Shown here piece by piece: positions 16,327 through 25,204 of a stretch of DNA of 64,000 nt. Source of the stretch: Salipiger pallidus. Its GTDB lineage: Bacteria; Pseudomonadota; Alphaproteobacteria; Rhodobacterales; Rhodobacteraceae. Position 1 is the first letter of the stretch; each line of letters begins with the position of its first letter. Below the pieces are notes generated by a model, which saw nothing but the letters and a program-made list of their open reading frames with translations, was not told the DNA's origin and ran no database searches. The stretch is taken from NCBI RefSeq assembly GCF_014643635.1, contig NZ_BMJV01000004.1:310001-374000 (forward strand), given 5' to 3'. The position numbers and the translations under genes are program-made.

Positions 16327-16393
16327 GTGCGGCCTAGCTGCATGCCCGCCGTTCGTTGGCGGGCGTGCCTGCCGCAGCCATGCCGCGCCGGGG

Positions 16394-18685
16394 TCAGGCG
16401 ATGATGCGCACCGGCGTGCCCTTGTAGGCCGGTGTGCCCGAGTTCTTCTCGTGGTAGCCCAAAGGCACCAGCGGGTTGAGCTCGGGGTAATAGCCTGCGA
16501 CGCAGCCGGGGGGCAGGTCATAGGCAGTGACGCTCAGGCCCTCGACCCGGCGGTCGATTCCGTCGTCACACTGGGTTTCCACGGCTACGGTCTGGCCCTC
16601 CTGCAGATCCAGCCGCGCAATCTCGCCCCGGTTCATCATGAGCACCATCCGAGATCCCTCGAGCCCGCGCAGCCGGTCCGAGAAGCCGTAGATCGTGGTG
16701 TTGAACTGGTCGTTGGATCGCAGGGTGATGAGGGTCATCCCCGTATCCCCCTGAGGCGCGGCACCAAGCGCCGACAGGGTGGTGGGCGTGGTGAACTGCG
16801 CCTTGCCGCTTTGCGTCTTCCACACCCGGTCGCGTGCGGGGTTGCCGCGATAGAAGCCGCCGGGCTGCATCAGCCGGTCATTGAAATCGGCAAAATCGTC
16901 GGGGAACGTCTCGGCGATGAGATCGCGCACGAGGTCATAGTTCGCCGTCCAGTCACGCCAGCGCAGGGCGGGGTTCGACGGCAACGCCGCCTCGGCCATG
17001 CCTGCAACGATGGCCAACTCGGACCTCAGGTGCGCCGAGGGCGGTTTGGCCCCGCCGACCGAGCCGTAGATGTGGCTGAACGTGTCCTCCATCGAGATGA
17101 CCTGTTCGCCCCCCGCCTGCACATCGCGGTCGGTGCGGCCGATGCAGGGCAGGATATACGACACCTCGCCCGGCACGAGGTGCGAGCGGTTGAGCTTGGT
17201 CGCGACGTGCACGGTGAGCCGCAGCTTCGGCCAGGCGGTCTCCATGCGCTCGCGGTCGGGCAGGGCGCGCAACAGGTTGCCGCCAAGCGATATCATCGCC
17301 TTCACCCGGCCCTCCAGCAGCCCCTCGCAGGCGGCGACGGCATTCATGCCATCGGTCGTCGGCGCCTCGATCCCGAATAGCTCGCGCAGCTTGTCCGCAG
17401 GCATGTGGGACGATTTCTCGCCTATGCCCACGGTACGCTGGCCCTGCACGTTGGAATGGCCCCGCACCGGCGAGATCCCGGCCCCCGGCTTGCCGATATT
17501 GCCGCGCAGCAGCAGCAGGTTGACCAGCATCCCGAGGTTCAGCCAGCCGTTCACATGCTGGGTGAGGCCCATGCCGTAGATCCCGATCACTTTGTCGGCC
17601 TTCAGATACACCTGCGCCGCCTGTTCGATCATCGCTCGGCTCAGACCCGACTGCGCCTCGATCTCTGCCCAGTCGGCGGCGCGGATGGCGGCCATGGCCT
17701 CGTCCATGCCGGTGGTGTGCTGGTCTAGGAACGCCTGGTCGAGGATCGTGCCCGGCGCGGTGTCCTCGGCGGTGAGCACGCATTTCATCATTCCCGCAAG
17801 CACCGCGATATCGCCGCCCGGCTTCACCTGGAAGTAATGCTCGGACATCTTGGTTGGGCTGGCGACGGTCATCTGGGCAGGGCTCTGCGGGTCCGCGAAC
17901 TCGATCAGGCCCCGCTCGCGGACGGGGTTGAACACGACCACCTTGGCGCCGCGATCTACCGCCGCCTTGATGTTGTGCAGGAAACGTGGGGAGTTGGTGC
18001 CGGTATTCTGTCCAAAAAAGAAAATCGCATCGCAGTGGTCGAAATCCTCCAGCGTGCAGGTGCCGACAGGGGTGCCGATCGCGGTCTTCAGATTCACGCT
18101 GGTGGTCTCGTGGCACATGTTCGACGATTGCGGCAGGTTCTGGTGGCCCATGGCGCGGGCGAAAAGTGCATAGAGATAGGATGCCTCGAGCCCCGCATGC
18201 CCCGAGGCGTAGAACACCTGTTCCGCCGGCGGCATGGCACGCAATTCCTGTCCGATCCCGGCGAAGGCATCCTCCCAGCTCGTTGCCACGTAGGTGTCCT
18301 GTGCAGGGTCGTAGCGCAGCGGCTCGGACAGGCGCCCGGCGCTTTCGAGGTCATGGTCATGCCAGCCCCTGAGGTCGGTCAGCGTGCGTGCCTTGAAGAA
18401 ATCGGCACCGACGCGACGTCTATCAAGCTCCCACAGGGTCGCCTTGGCACCGTTCTCGCAGAACTCGAAGGGCGAGGGTTTGGCGGGCTTGGCCCAGGCG
18501 CAGGACGAACACATCACCCCGCCGGGCTTGTTGAGCTCGCCGAGGATCTTGATGGCGACCGCAGATGGCTTTGCCTCCCCGGTGATGCGCGCGATCCCCT
18601 CGAGCGATCCCCAGCCCCCCGACGGTTCATGGTCAAAAGGCGTGCCGTCATCCTGGTGGGCGGGATCGTGACGCGTGTCGTCCAT
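16394..18685 (-). CDS. FdhF/YdeP-family molybdopterin oxidoreductase
   Basis: 763 residues, close to the usual length of the YdeP family, a branch of the formate-dehydrogenase-like molybdoenzymes. The N-terminus has CSSCAWAKP where related enzymes often carry a cluster-binding motif. The cofactor-binding core includes YASGHAGLEASYLYALFARA, SSNMCHETTSV and FFFGQNTGTNSPRF; the C-terminal domain has LITLRSNDQFNTTIYGFSDR. It is cytoplasmic, without a Tat signal. The physiological substrate of this family is not settled; acid resistance or formate-related roles have been proposed for relatives. It starts at ATG 18685 after AAGGAC and is divergent from the lysozyme-like gene. Confidence 0.9.
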   Translation of the reverse strand: MDDTRHDPAHQDDGTPFDHEPSGGWGSLEGIARITGEAKPSAVAIKILGELNKPGGVMCSSCAWAKPAKPSPFEFCENGAKATLWELDRRRVGADFFKARTLTDLRGWHDHDLESAGRLSEPLRYDPAQDTYVATSWEDAFAGIGQELRAMPPAEQVFYASGHAGLEASYLYALFARAMGHQNLPQSSNMCHETTSVNLKTAIGTPVGTCTLEDFDHCDAIFFFGQNTGTNSPRFLHNIKAAVDRGAKVVVFNPVRERGLIEFADPQSPAQMTVASPTKMSEHYFQVKPGGDIAVLAGMMKCVLTAEDTAPGTILDQAFLDQHTTGMDEAMAAIRAADWAEIEAQSGLSRAMIEQAAQVYLKADKVIGIYGMGLTQHVNGWLNLGMLVNLLLLRGNIGKPGAGISPVRGHSNVQGQRTVGIGEKSSHMPADKLRELFGIEAPTTDGMNAVAACEGLLEGRVKAMISLGGNLLRALPDRERMETAWPKLRLTVHVATKLNRSHLVPGEVSYILPCIGRTDRDVQAGGEQVISMEDTFSHIYGSVGGAKPPSAHLRSELAIVAGMAEAALPSNPALRWRDWTANYDLVRDLIAETFPDDFADFNDRLMQPGGFYRGNPARDRVWKTQSGKAQFTTPTTLSALGAAPQGDTGMTLITLRSNDQFNTTIYGFSDRLRGLEGSRMVLMMNRGEIARLDLQEGQTVAVETQCDDGIDRRVEGLSVTAYDLPPGCVAGYYPELNPLVPLGYHEKNSGTPAYKGTPVRIIA

Positions 18686-18876
18686 GGCATGTCCTTTCGG
18701 GGGGCTGTGTGCGGGTCAACCCGAAGTCCCCTTGGCGGGTTCCCGCCGTGCCGTGCAAGGCGCGGCAGACAGCCGGTAATTGTTCTGGGAACGTTGACCG
18801 GAACCGGCTTAGGGTGGTGCGTGACACCCTCCACCAATCTTTCGGATTTCCTGCACCAGCCCCCAGAGGAGCCTTC

Positions 18877-19707
18877 ATGCGCCAACCTGTCACGACCGCC
18901 CTTGCCCTTGCCGTGCTGGGGGCGCTTGCCGCCTGCGGCCCATCGGCGCAGGTGCGCAACACCGCCGGGACCGGCGCGTCCGAGATGTATGTGCGTGAAC
19001 ACCGGGCCAGCGGCGTGCCGAACCGGTTCGGCGATCTGAAACCGCATGAGTGGGGGCGACTGAGCCCTGCCAGCTACCCGGTGCACGGCCTTGATGCCGC
19101 GCGCTATCAGGGGCCGATCGACTGGCAGGCGGCCAGCCGCGCGGGCATCCGCTTTGCCTGGCTGAAGGCGACCGAAGGGGGAGACATGGTCGACCCGGAG
19201 TTTGCTGGGAACGTCGCCGGGGCGCGGGCGGCGGGGGTGGCCGTGGGGGCCTACCATTTCTACTACTTCTGCCGCCCGGCCGAGGAACAGGCCGCCTGGT
19301 TCATCGAGAACGTGCCGCGCACCCGGGGGGATCTGCCACCGATCCTTGACATGGAATGGAACCACCTGTCGCCCACCTGCAAGCTGCGCCCGCCGCCCGC
19401 GCAGGTGCGGGCCTCGATCCGCACCTTCCTGCGCATTACCGAGGCGCATTACGGCACCGCGCCGCTGATCTACACGACGCCCGATTTCTATGAACGCAAC
19501 GATCTGGGCTCTCTGGACGGGGTGGAATTCTGGCTGCGCTCCGTTTCGGCCCACCCGAATGAGCGCTATCCCGATGAGCGCTGGAGCTTCTGGCAATACA
19601 CCGGCACCGGCGTGGTGCCGGGGGTGAAGGGGGGCGTGGACCTCAACGCCTTCGCCGGGTCCGAGACCGCGTGGCGGGTGTGGCTGTCGCAGCGCGGGCA
19701 GGGCTGA
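18877..19707 (+). CDS. GH25 (lysozyme-type) lipoprotein
   Basis: 276 residues from ATG 18877 with AGAGGA upstream. The lipobox LGALAAC places the mature protein on a membrane as a lipoprotein with Cys near residue 20. The GH25 muramidase core is visible: GLDAARYQGPIDWQ with the first catalytic-face Asp, FAWLKATEG, GAYHFYYF, PPILDMEWN with the Asp/Glu pair, and the closing WSFWQYT. It should cleave the glycan strand of peptidoglycan, probably for wall remodelling; no phage genes or secretion system are nearby. A short linker of about 40 residues separates lipid anchor and domain. Confidence 0.9.
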   Translation: MRQPVTTALALAVLGALAACGPSAQVRNTAGTGASEMYVREHRASGVPNRFGDLKPHEWGRLSPASYPVHGLDAARYQGPIDWQAASRAGIRFAWLKATEGGDMVDPEFAGNVAGARAAGVAVGAYHFYYFCRPAEEQAAWFIENVPRTRGDLPPILDMEWNHLSPTCKLRPPPAQVRASIRTFLRITEAHYGTAPLIYTTPDFYERNDLGSLDGVEFWLRSVSAHPNERYPDERWSFWQYTGTGVVPGVKGGVDLNAFAGSETAWRVWLSQRGQG

Positions 19708-20050
19708 GCCCGTCGGCCCCATTTGGTCATGACCGGTCATCCCCGGTCGGGTCGTAACGCTTATGCCGTTGCCTCGATGGTGCCGCCTTGGGACAAGCTG
19801 TGCCGGGCAGAGAGGGCGCCCAGAGCGTTGTCAGGCGGGCGTCGCGGTGCTGCCCATCGGCGGTGACTGGCGATCATCGGGCTGCCTGTCAGACGGCAGT
19901 GACGGGCCAAGGGCTGCCCGAAGGGCAGCACGTCATGCTGCCGGACGGGCAGGGCGAGCGGTTCTGAGGGCCCGGCGCGGTCAGGGTATGTGGGCAGCAG
20001 TCGAGGGGCGTGCTAGACCGCGCTTCAACACCGTCTACCCGGAGCCTGCC
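19708..20050. other. 343-bp intergenic region with several palindromes
   Basis: No gene is supported. Just after the lysozyme stop lie two overlapping perfect palindromes, GGTCATGACC (19725-19734) and ATGACCGGTCAT (19729-19740). Further on are two small hairpins, CTGCC/GGCAG near 19882-19898 and GCTGCCC-GAA-GGGCAGC (19913-19929). The first could be a protein site and the last a terminator-like structure, but without T-runs. The right end is the leader of the selD fusion gene. Confidence 0.45.
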
Positions 20051-22213
20051 ATGAAAGCCCCGACGCTGCCGCTGACCCGCGACCTCGTGCTGATCGGGGG
20101 CGGCCATGCCCATGCGCTGGTCCTGCGCATGTGGGGCATGGACCCGCTTCCGGGCGCGCGCGTCACGCTGATCAACCCCGGCCCCACCGCGCCCTATTCG
20201 GGGATGCTGCCGGGCCACGTGGCTGGCCATTACCCGCGCGAGGCGCTGGATATCGACCTTGTGCAGCTTGCCCGGTTCGCCGGGGCGCGGGTGATCCTAG
20301 GGGCCGCCTCGGGGATCGACCTTGCCCGGCGCGAGATCGCTGTGGACGGTCGACCCCCGGTTGGCTTCGATGTCGCCTCTATCGACATCGGCGTAACCTC
20401 GGACATGCCCGACCTTCCGGGCTTTGCCGATCATGGCGTGCCGGCCAAGCCGCTCGGTTCCTTCGCGAGCCGCTGGCAGGCCTATCTTGGCGGTAATGGC
20501 CCGGCCTCCGTGGCCGTGATCGGTGGCGGTGTTGCCGGGGCCGAGCTGGCCGCTGCCATGGCCCATGCCCTGCGGGGGCGGGGCCGTGCGGCCTCGGTGC
20601 GGCTGGTGGACCGGGGGCCGGCGCTGTCGGCGCTGCGCCCGAAGGCTGCGGCCAAGTTGCGCAAGGCGCTGAGCGTGCAGGGGGTCGAGATCATCGAACA
20701 GGCGCAGATCGCCCAGGTCACTGCCGAGGGGCTGGTGCTGGCCGATGGAACCCAGCTGGCGGCGGATTTCGTCACCGGCGCGGCGGGCGCAAGGCCCCAA
20801 GGCTGGCTGGCAGAGACCGGCCTTGCGCTGAAGGACGGCTACGTGTCGGTGAACGCCTGCCTGCAAAGCTCGGACCCCGATATCTTTGCGGCGGGGGACT
20901 GCGCCCATCTCAGCGCCTCTCCGCGCCCCAAGGCCGGGGTCTTTGCGGTGCGCGAGGCGCCGATCCTGCTCGGGAACCTTCGCAGGCGGCTGGCGGAGGA
21001 GGGCGCTCTGAAGCCCTACCGGCCGCAGCGCGATTACCTCAAGCTGATCTCGCTGGGAGAGCAGAGCGCCCTTGCGGACCGCTTCGGCATCGCGCCCTCG
21101 GGGCCGCTCATGTGGCGCTGGAAGGATCACATCGACCGCAAATTCATGCGCAGGTTCACCGACCTGCCGCAGATGACCTCGCCGCCGCTGCCGGTACCCC
21201 GCGCCGCCGGCAGCATTGAGGCGCTCGGCGACAAGCCCATGTGCGGCGGCTGCGGCGCAAAGGTGGGGCGTGATGCGCTTGGCGCTGCACTGGCCCAGCT
21301 GCCTCCACCCCGCCGCGAGGACGTGACCGCGCTGCCTGGGGACGACGCTGCGCTGCTGCTGACCGGGGGCGTGCGGCAGGTGATGACCACGGACCACCTG
21401 CGCGCCTTCGTGGACGACCCGGTGATGATGACCCGCATCGCCACGGTCCACGCATTGGGCGACATCTGGGCCATGGGCGCCGAGCCGCAGGCGGCCACCC
21501 TCGCGCTGACCCTGCCACGTATGTCCGAAACTCTGGCCGCCCGAACCCTGACCGAGATCATGGCCACCGCTTCCGACATTCTGCGCGAGGCCGGGGCCGA
21601 GGTGGTGGGCGGGCACAGCTCCATGGGCGACGAGATGACCATCGGCCTGTCACTCACCGGCCTTTGCGAGGCAGACCCGATCACCTTGCGCGGCGCGCGG
21701 CAGGGTGATGACCTTGTGCTGACCAAACCCATCGGGTCCGGCGTTGTCATGGCCGCCGAAATGCAGGGCCTTGCCCGCGGGGCAGACGTGGCGGTGGCAC
21801 TGGACAGCATGGCGCGGCCTCAGGGCGAGGCGGCGCGTCTTTTGCGCGGGGCCCATGCAATGACGGATGTCACGGGCTTTGGCCTTGCGGGGCACCTGCA
21901 CGGCATTCTCATGGCCTCGGGCCTGTCGGCCAAGCTGGACCTCGCGGCGATCCCGCTGCTGCCCGGCGCGCTGGGGCTGGCGGAGCGGGGCGTGCGGTCG
22001 ACGCTGTATCCCAAGAACCGTGATGCGGTGCCCGGTCTGGCGGGGACGGGCGCACTGGTGGACCTGCTCTTCGATCCGCAGACCGGGGGCGGGCTGCTGG
22101 CGGCGATCCCGGAAGGCGCGTCACGGGTGACAGAGCTGAGGGAGGCGGGCTTCGAGGCCGCTGTCATCGGCCGGATCGAGGGCACCTGGCCCGGTCATAT
22201 CGAACTGGCCTGA
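20051..22213 (+). CDS. selD: selenide, water dikinase fused to an N-terminal FAD/NADH oxidoreductase
   Basis: 720 residues from ATG 20051. Residues 1 to about 385 are a pyridine-nucleotide-disulfide-type flavoprotein: LIGGGHAHALVL and VIGGGVAGAELAAAMAHAL bind FAD and NAD(P)H, and IFAAGDCAHL closes the FAD domain. From about 395 onward is SelD, which makes selenophosphate from selenide and ATP: catalytic Cys401 and Lys404 in CGGCGAKVG, then MTTDHLRAFVDDP, VVGGHSSMGDEM and MTDVTGFGLAGH. The active residue is Cys, not selenocysteine. This fusion is known in cyanobacteria and some proteobacteria; the flavoprotein may supply reduced selenium. MnmH, which consumes selenophosphate, is encoded convergently next door. 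Confidence 0.95.
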   Translation: MKAPTLPLTRDLVLIGGGHAHALVLRMWGMDPLPGARVTLINPGPTAPYSGMLPGHVAGHYPREALDIDLVQLARFAGARVILGAASGIDLARREIAVDGRPPVGFDVASIDIGVTSDMPDLPGFADHGVPAKPLGSFASRWQAYLGGNGPASVAVIGGGVAGAELAAAMAHALRGRGRAASVRLVDRGPALSALRPKAAAKLRKALSVQGVEIIEQAQIAQVTAEGLVLADGTQLAADFVTGAAGARPQGWLAETGLALKDGYVSVNACLQSSDPDIFAAGDCAHLSASPRPKAGVFAVREAPILLGNLRRRLAEEGALKPYRPQRDYLKLISLGEQSALADRFGIAPSGPLMWRWKDHIDRKFMRRFTDLPQMTSPPLPVPRAAGSIEALGDKPMCGGCGAKVGRDALGAALAQLPPPRREDVTALPGDDAALLLTGGVRQVMTTDHLRAFVDDPVMMTRIATVHALGDIWAMGAEPQAATLALTLPRMSETLAARTLTEIMATASDILREAGAEVVGGHSSMGDEMTIGLSLTGLCEADPITLRGARQGDDLVLTKPIGSGVVMAAEMQGLARGADVAVALDSMARPQGEAARLLRGAHAMTDVTGFGLAGHLHGILMASGLSAKLDLAAIPLLPGALGLAERGVRSTLYPKNRDAVPGLAGTGALVDLLFDPQTGGGLLAAIPEGASRVTELREAGFEAAVIGRIEGTWPGHIELA

Positions 22214-22564
22214 GAGGGCGACCGTCGACACACGCTCGTCCAGCGTCCAGCATACCGTGAACGGTCCCTCACGCTCGGGGGAGGGGCCGTGCGCCGGGTC
22301 CAAAGACCTGCTTTGTCGGAGGGCGAGTGCCTGAGAGTTGCACCTTGGATCACACACCCGCCGCCCTGCGGTTCGGAGACTGTACCGAGCCTACCAAAGG
22401 CCGCTTCCCGGCGCTACGCACTGCTAACCTCTTCCATGTGGGTATCGCGTGCGGACGCCGGGCGGCCCACGCGTTTGGGCTTTGCTCAGCCTCCGGGCAT
22501 CACATGATATGCCATGAGCCATGGTGCGCTGCATTGGCCCTTCGGCCTTGCAAGATGACGCCGA
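22214..22564. other. 351-bp gap between convergent selenium genes
   Basis: No gene is supported; the short open frames on both strands look random. I looked specifically for a tRNA-Sec because of the flanking selD and mnmH and found no TCA-anticodon cloverleaf. A stretch around 22310-22365 resembles part of a glycine-riboswitch-like sequence on the minus strand but lies downstream of mnmH with nothing to control, so I do not call it. Confidence 0.5.
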
Positions 22565-23611
22565 TCAGCTCCGAAGCCGCTCGGCCATGCGCTCGGCCAA
22601 CGCCTCGAGTCCGGCATCATCGAGGGTCAGCGTCTCAAAGCGGCTCATCACGTCGGGGGTCATGGCACGCATGGATTTCTCGTAGGCCGGATCGTAGTGA
22701 TCCGCCGCCAGCGACCGGCAGAGCGCCACCCGCTCGCCTGCGTCGATCAGCGTGTCCCAATGGTTCACGAGCTCGTGGCCGCGATGGTAGCGCAGCGGCC
22801 CGAGCATGTCCTTCAGCCGTTCGCCGTCGGACAGGATGTCATCGTAGGCGGCATCGAGATAGTGCGCCCTTGCCTCGAGCGGGGCGGTGACCTCGACCCA
22901 TTTCGCGGTCTTCATCGCCTCCCACAGGGAGGGTGGCAGCAGGATCTGCCCGATCTTGGAGCTTTCGGCCTCGACCAGTACGGGCCGGGCCGGATCGAGC
23001 GCGTTCATCGCCTGCGCCAACGCCGTCTCGAAGGCCTTCTGGCTGGGCTGCCCGCCCATGCCGCCAAGCAGCGAGCCGCGGTGGTTCGCCAGCCCCTCGA
23101 GATCAAGCACCTGCACGCCGCGTGCCGCAAGCTTCGGCAAAAGGGCGGTCTTGGCAGTGCCTGTGTAGCCGCCAAGCTGGATCAGCCGGAAGGGCAGCGG
23201 CTCGTCGTAGAGCGCCGCCGTCACGAGGCGGCGGTAGGTGCGGTAGCCGCCCTCGACAACCTCGGCCCGCCAGCCGATCTGGCTCAGCATCCAGCCGAAC
23301 GAGCCCGAGCGTTGCCCGCCGCGCCAGCAGTAGACCAGCGGCCGCCAGCCACCATCATGGTGCGACAGCGGCCCCTCGATATGCGCGGCGGCATTGCGGA
23401 ACACCAGCGCTGCGCCCAGCTTGCGGGCAAGGAAGGGCGACTGCTGCTTATAGATGGTGCCGACGCGGGCGCGTTCCTCGTTGTCGAGAACCGGCAGACT
23501 GATGGCGCCGGGGACGTGATCCTCGGCGTATTCGGCAGGGCTTCGCACGTCGATGACCGTGTCGAAGCCGTGGTTCAGGATGGCGGAGAGGGAGGTGAAG
23601 GCGCGCGGCAT
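22565..23611 (-). CDS. mnmH: tRNA 2-selenouridine synthase
   Basis: 348 residues. The N-terminal rhodanese domain (about 10-125) has IDVRSPAEYAEDHVPGA and the active-site loop YCWRGGQRSG with Cys95. The C-terminal ATPase-like domain starts with the P-loop GGYTGTAKT at about 147-155, followed by DLEGLANHRGS. The enzyme replaces sulfur by selenium in 2-thiouridine at the wobble base of Glu, Gln and Lys tRNAs, using selenophosphate from SelD, which is encoded convergently 351 bases away. It also has geranyltransferase activity in characterised relatives. No selA, selB or tRNA-Sec is visible here, so selenium may be used only for tRNA modification. Confidence 0.95.
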   Translation of the reverse strand: MPRAFTSLSAILNHGFDTVIDVRSPAEYAEDHVPGAISLPVLDNEERARVGTIYKQQSPFLARKLGAALVFRNAAAHIEGPLSHHDGGWRPLVYCWRGGQRSGSFGWMLSQIGWRAEVVEGGYRTYRRLVTAALYDEPLPFRLIQLGGYTGTAKTALLPKLAARGVQVLDLEGLANHRGSLLGGMGGQPSQKAFETALAQAMNALDPARPVLVEAESSKIGQILLPPSLWEAMKTAKWVEVTAPLEARAHYLDAAYDDILSDGERLKDMLGPLRYHRGHELVNHWDTLIDAGERVALCRSLAADHYDPAYEKSMRAMTPDVMSRFETLTLDDAGLEALAERMAERLRS

Positions 23612-23709
23612 GACTGCGGTTCTACTCCGGGAGCGGCCAAGGGGGAAGCCTTTCCCGACAGCCGCGCCACAGGCCCGTCAGCAGGGTGCCCGGGGCAGGC
23701 CCGATGGGG

Positions 23710-23727
23710 CCGGGGGCTGGCCCCCGG
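23710..23727 (-). terminator. GC-rich hairpin after hisH
   Basis: CCGGGGGC and GCCCCCGG are exact complements around TG, so a tight stem-loop forms 12 bases past the hisH stop. There is no T-run. The position suits termination or 3'-end protection of the fabB-fabI-hisH transcript. Confidence 0.45.
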
Positions 23728-23738
23728 ACGCCGGATCG

Positions 23739-24374
23739 TCAGGGTTTCCAGCCGAGGAAGTTCGCGATCATCCGCAGGCCGGCGTGGGCGCTTTTCTCAG
23801 GGTGGAACTGGAAGCCCACCACCGTGTCCTTCGCCACCACGGCAGTCACGTCACCGGCGTAATCCACGTGGGCGACGCGCTGCGCGGGATCAGCCATCTC
23901 CATCTGGTAGGAGTGGACGAAATAGGCGTGCTCGCCGCTCGACAGCCCGTCAAGCACCGGGTGGGGCGTGTCGACCACGAGATCGTTCCAGCCCATGTGC
24001 GGCACCTTGAAGGACGGATCGGCGGGCCGGATGCGGCGCACTTCGCCGTCGATCCAGCCAAGGCCAGGCGTGTCCTCGTATTCATGCCCGGTGCGGGCCA
24101 GAAGCTGCATGCCCACGCAGATTCCAAGGAAGGGCACACCGCGGGTTTCCACCGCCTCGATCATCGCCTGGAAGCAGCCCGATTTGCGCAGCGCAGCGGC
24201 GCAGGACGGGAAGGCCCCGTCGCCGGGCAACACGATGCGGTCGGCCTTTGCCACAACGTCAGGGTCCGTGGTGACCACCACCTTGCCGGCACCCGTTTCG
24301 GCGGCCATGCGCTGGAACGCCTTTTCCGCCGAGTGCAGATTGCCGCTTTCGTAGTCGATGATTGCGGTCAGCAT
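23739..24374 (-). CDS. hisH: imidazole glycerol phosphate synthase glutaminase subunit HisH
   Basis: 211 residues from ATG 24374 (the longer frame runs back into fabI). It is a class I glutamine amidotransferase with nucleophile Cys86 in GICVGMQLL, His191 and Glu193 in FQFHPEKS, and the oxyanion region LPGDGAFPSC. It supplies ammonia to HisF for histidine and AICAR synthesis. The N-terminus AIIDYESGNLHSAEKAF is typical. It starts 10 bases after fabI, so it is likely read from the fabB-fabI transcript. HisF is not in the window, and the fatty-acid/histidine pairing looks accidental rather than functional. Confidence 0.95.
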   Translation of the reverse strand: MLTAIIDYESGNLHSAEKAFQRMAAETGAGKVVVTTDPDVVAKADRIVLPGDGAFPSCAAALRKSGCFQAMIEAVETRGVPFLGICVGMQLLARTGHEYEDTPGLGWIDGEVRRIRPADPSFKVPHMGWNDLVVDTPHPVLDGLSSGEHAYFVHSYQMEMADPAQRVAHVDYAGDVTAVVAKDTVVGFQFHPEKSAHAGLRMIANFLGWKP

Positions 24375-24384
24375 GGGCGTGCCT

Positions 24385-25176
24385 TCAGAGGTTCTCGTAC
24401 TGGGGCATGCCCAGCACGTGGTAGCCGCCATCGACGTGGATGATCTCACCGGTGGTGAAAGCGCCCGCGTCGGACACGAGGTAGACCGCCGTGCCGCCCA
24501 CCGCCTCGAGTGTGGCGTTGGAACGCAGGGGCGCGTTCGTGTCGGTGTGCTTGTAGGTCTTGCGCGCACCGCCGATGGCCGCCCCGGCAAGGGTCTTCAT
24601 CGGGCCGGGGGACACGGCGTTGACACGGATGCCGTCGGGGCCAAGATCGTTGGCAAGGTAGCGGGTCGCCGATTCCAGCGCCGCCTTGGCCACGCCCATG
24701 ACGTTGTAGTTCGGCACCACGCGGTGCGAGCCGTCATAGGTGAGGGTCAGCAGCGTGCCGCCGTTCTCGACCATCAGCGGATGCGCACGGCGCGCCACGT
24801 CGAGGAAGCTGTAGCACGAGATGTCGAGCGAGTTGCGGAAGTTGTCGCGGCTGGTGTTGAGGATCCGGCCCGTGAGCTCCGACTTGTCGGAGAAGGCGAT
24901 GGCGTGGACCACGAAGTCGATGGTCGGCCAGCGTGCGCCAAGCTGCTCGAACGCAGCATCCAGCGAGGCATCGTCGGTCACGTCCACGTCGACCATGAAA
25001 TCGCTGCCGACCGACGCCGCCAGCGGTTCCAACCGCTTGCCGAAGGCTTCACCCTGGTAGGTGAAGGCCAGCTCGGCCCCGGCTTCGTGCAGCGCCTTGG
25101 CGATGCCCCATGCGATCGAGCGGTCGTTCGCGACGCCCATGACCAGACCGCGTTTGCCCTTCAGAAGCTCCGACAT
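24385..25176 (-). CDS. fabI: enoyl-[acyl-carrier-protein] reductase FabI
   Basis: 263 residues, normal for FabI. It reduces the enoyl-ACP double bond with NAD(P)H in the last step of each fatty-acid elongation round. The short-chain dehydrogenase fold has GVANDRSIAWGIAKALHEAG at the cofactor site, VVHAIAFSDK, and the catalytic Tyr-x6-Lys in YNVMGVAKAAL. SPGPMKTLAGAAIGG forms the substrate loop. It lies 28 bases downstream of fabB and 10 upstream of hisH on the same strand, an operon for unsaturated/saturated fatty-acid supply together with nearby fabA. Confidence 0.96.
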   Translation of the reverse strand: MSELLKGKRGLVMGVANDRSIAWGIAKALHEAGAELAFTYQGEAFGKRLEPLAASVGSDFMVDVDVTDDASLDAAFEQLGARWPTIDFVVHAIAFSDKSELTGRILNTSRDNFRNSLDISCYSFLDVARRAHPLMVENGGTLLTLTYDGSHRVVPNYNVMGVAKAALESATRYLANDLGPDGIRVNAVSPGPMKTLAGAAIGGARKTYKHTDTNAPLRSNATLEAVGGTAVYLVSDAGAFTTGEIIHVDGGYHVLGMPQYENL

Positions 25177-25204
25177 GTCGTTCTATCCGTTGCTTTTATT
25201 GTTG

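Noticed and set aside
18877-19707. Phage endolysin
   Set aside because: The GH25 domain is carried on a lipoprotein with a lipobox, and there is no holin or other phage gene nearby; a host wall enzyme is more likely.
22300-22380. Glycine-riboswitch-like words (ACTCTCAGGCA on the minus strand) between selD and mnmH
   Set aside because: Only part of the aptamer consensus is present, and there is no gene downstream on that strand for it to control; mnmH ends before it.
22214-22564. Possible tRNA-Sec beside selD and mnmH
   Set aside because: No cloverleaf with a TCA anticodon, long variable arm or GGTTCGAATCC-type T-loop could be built on either strand.
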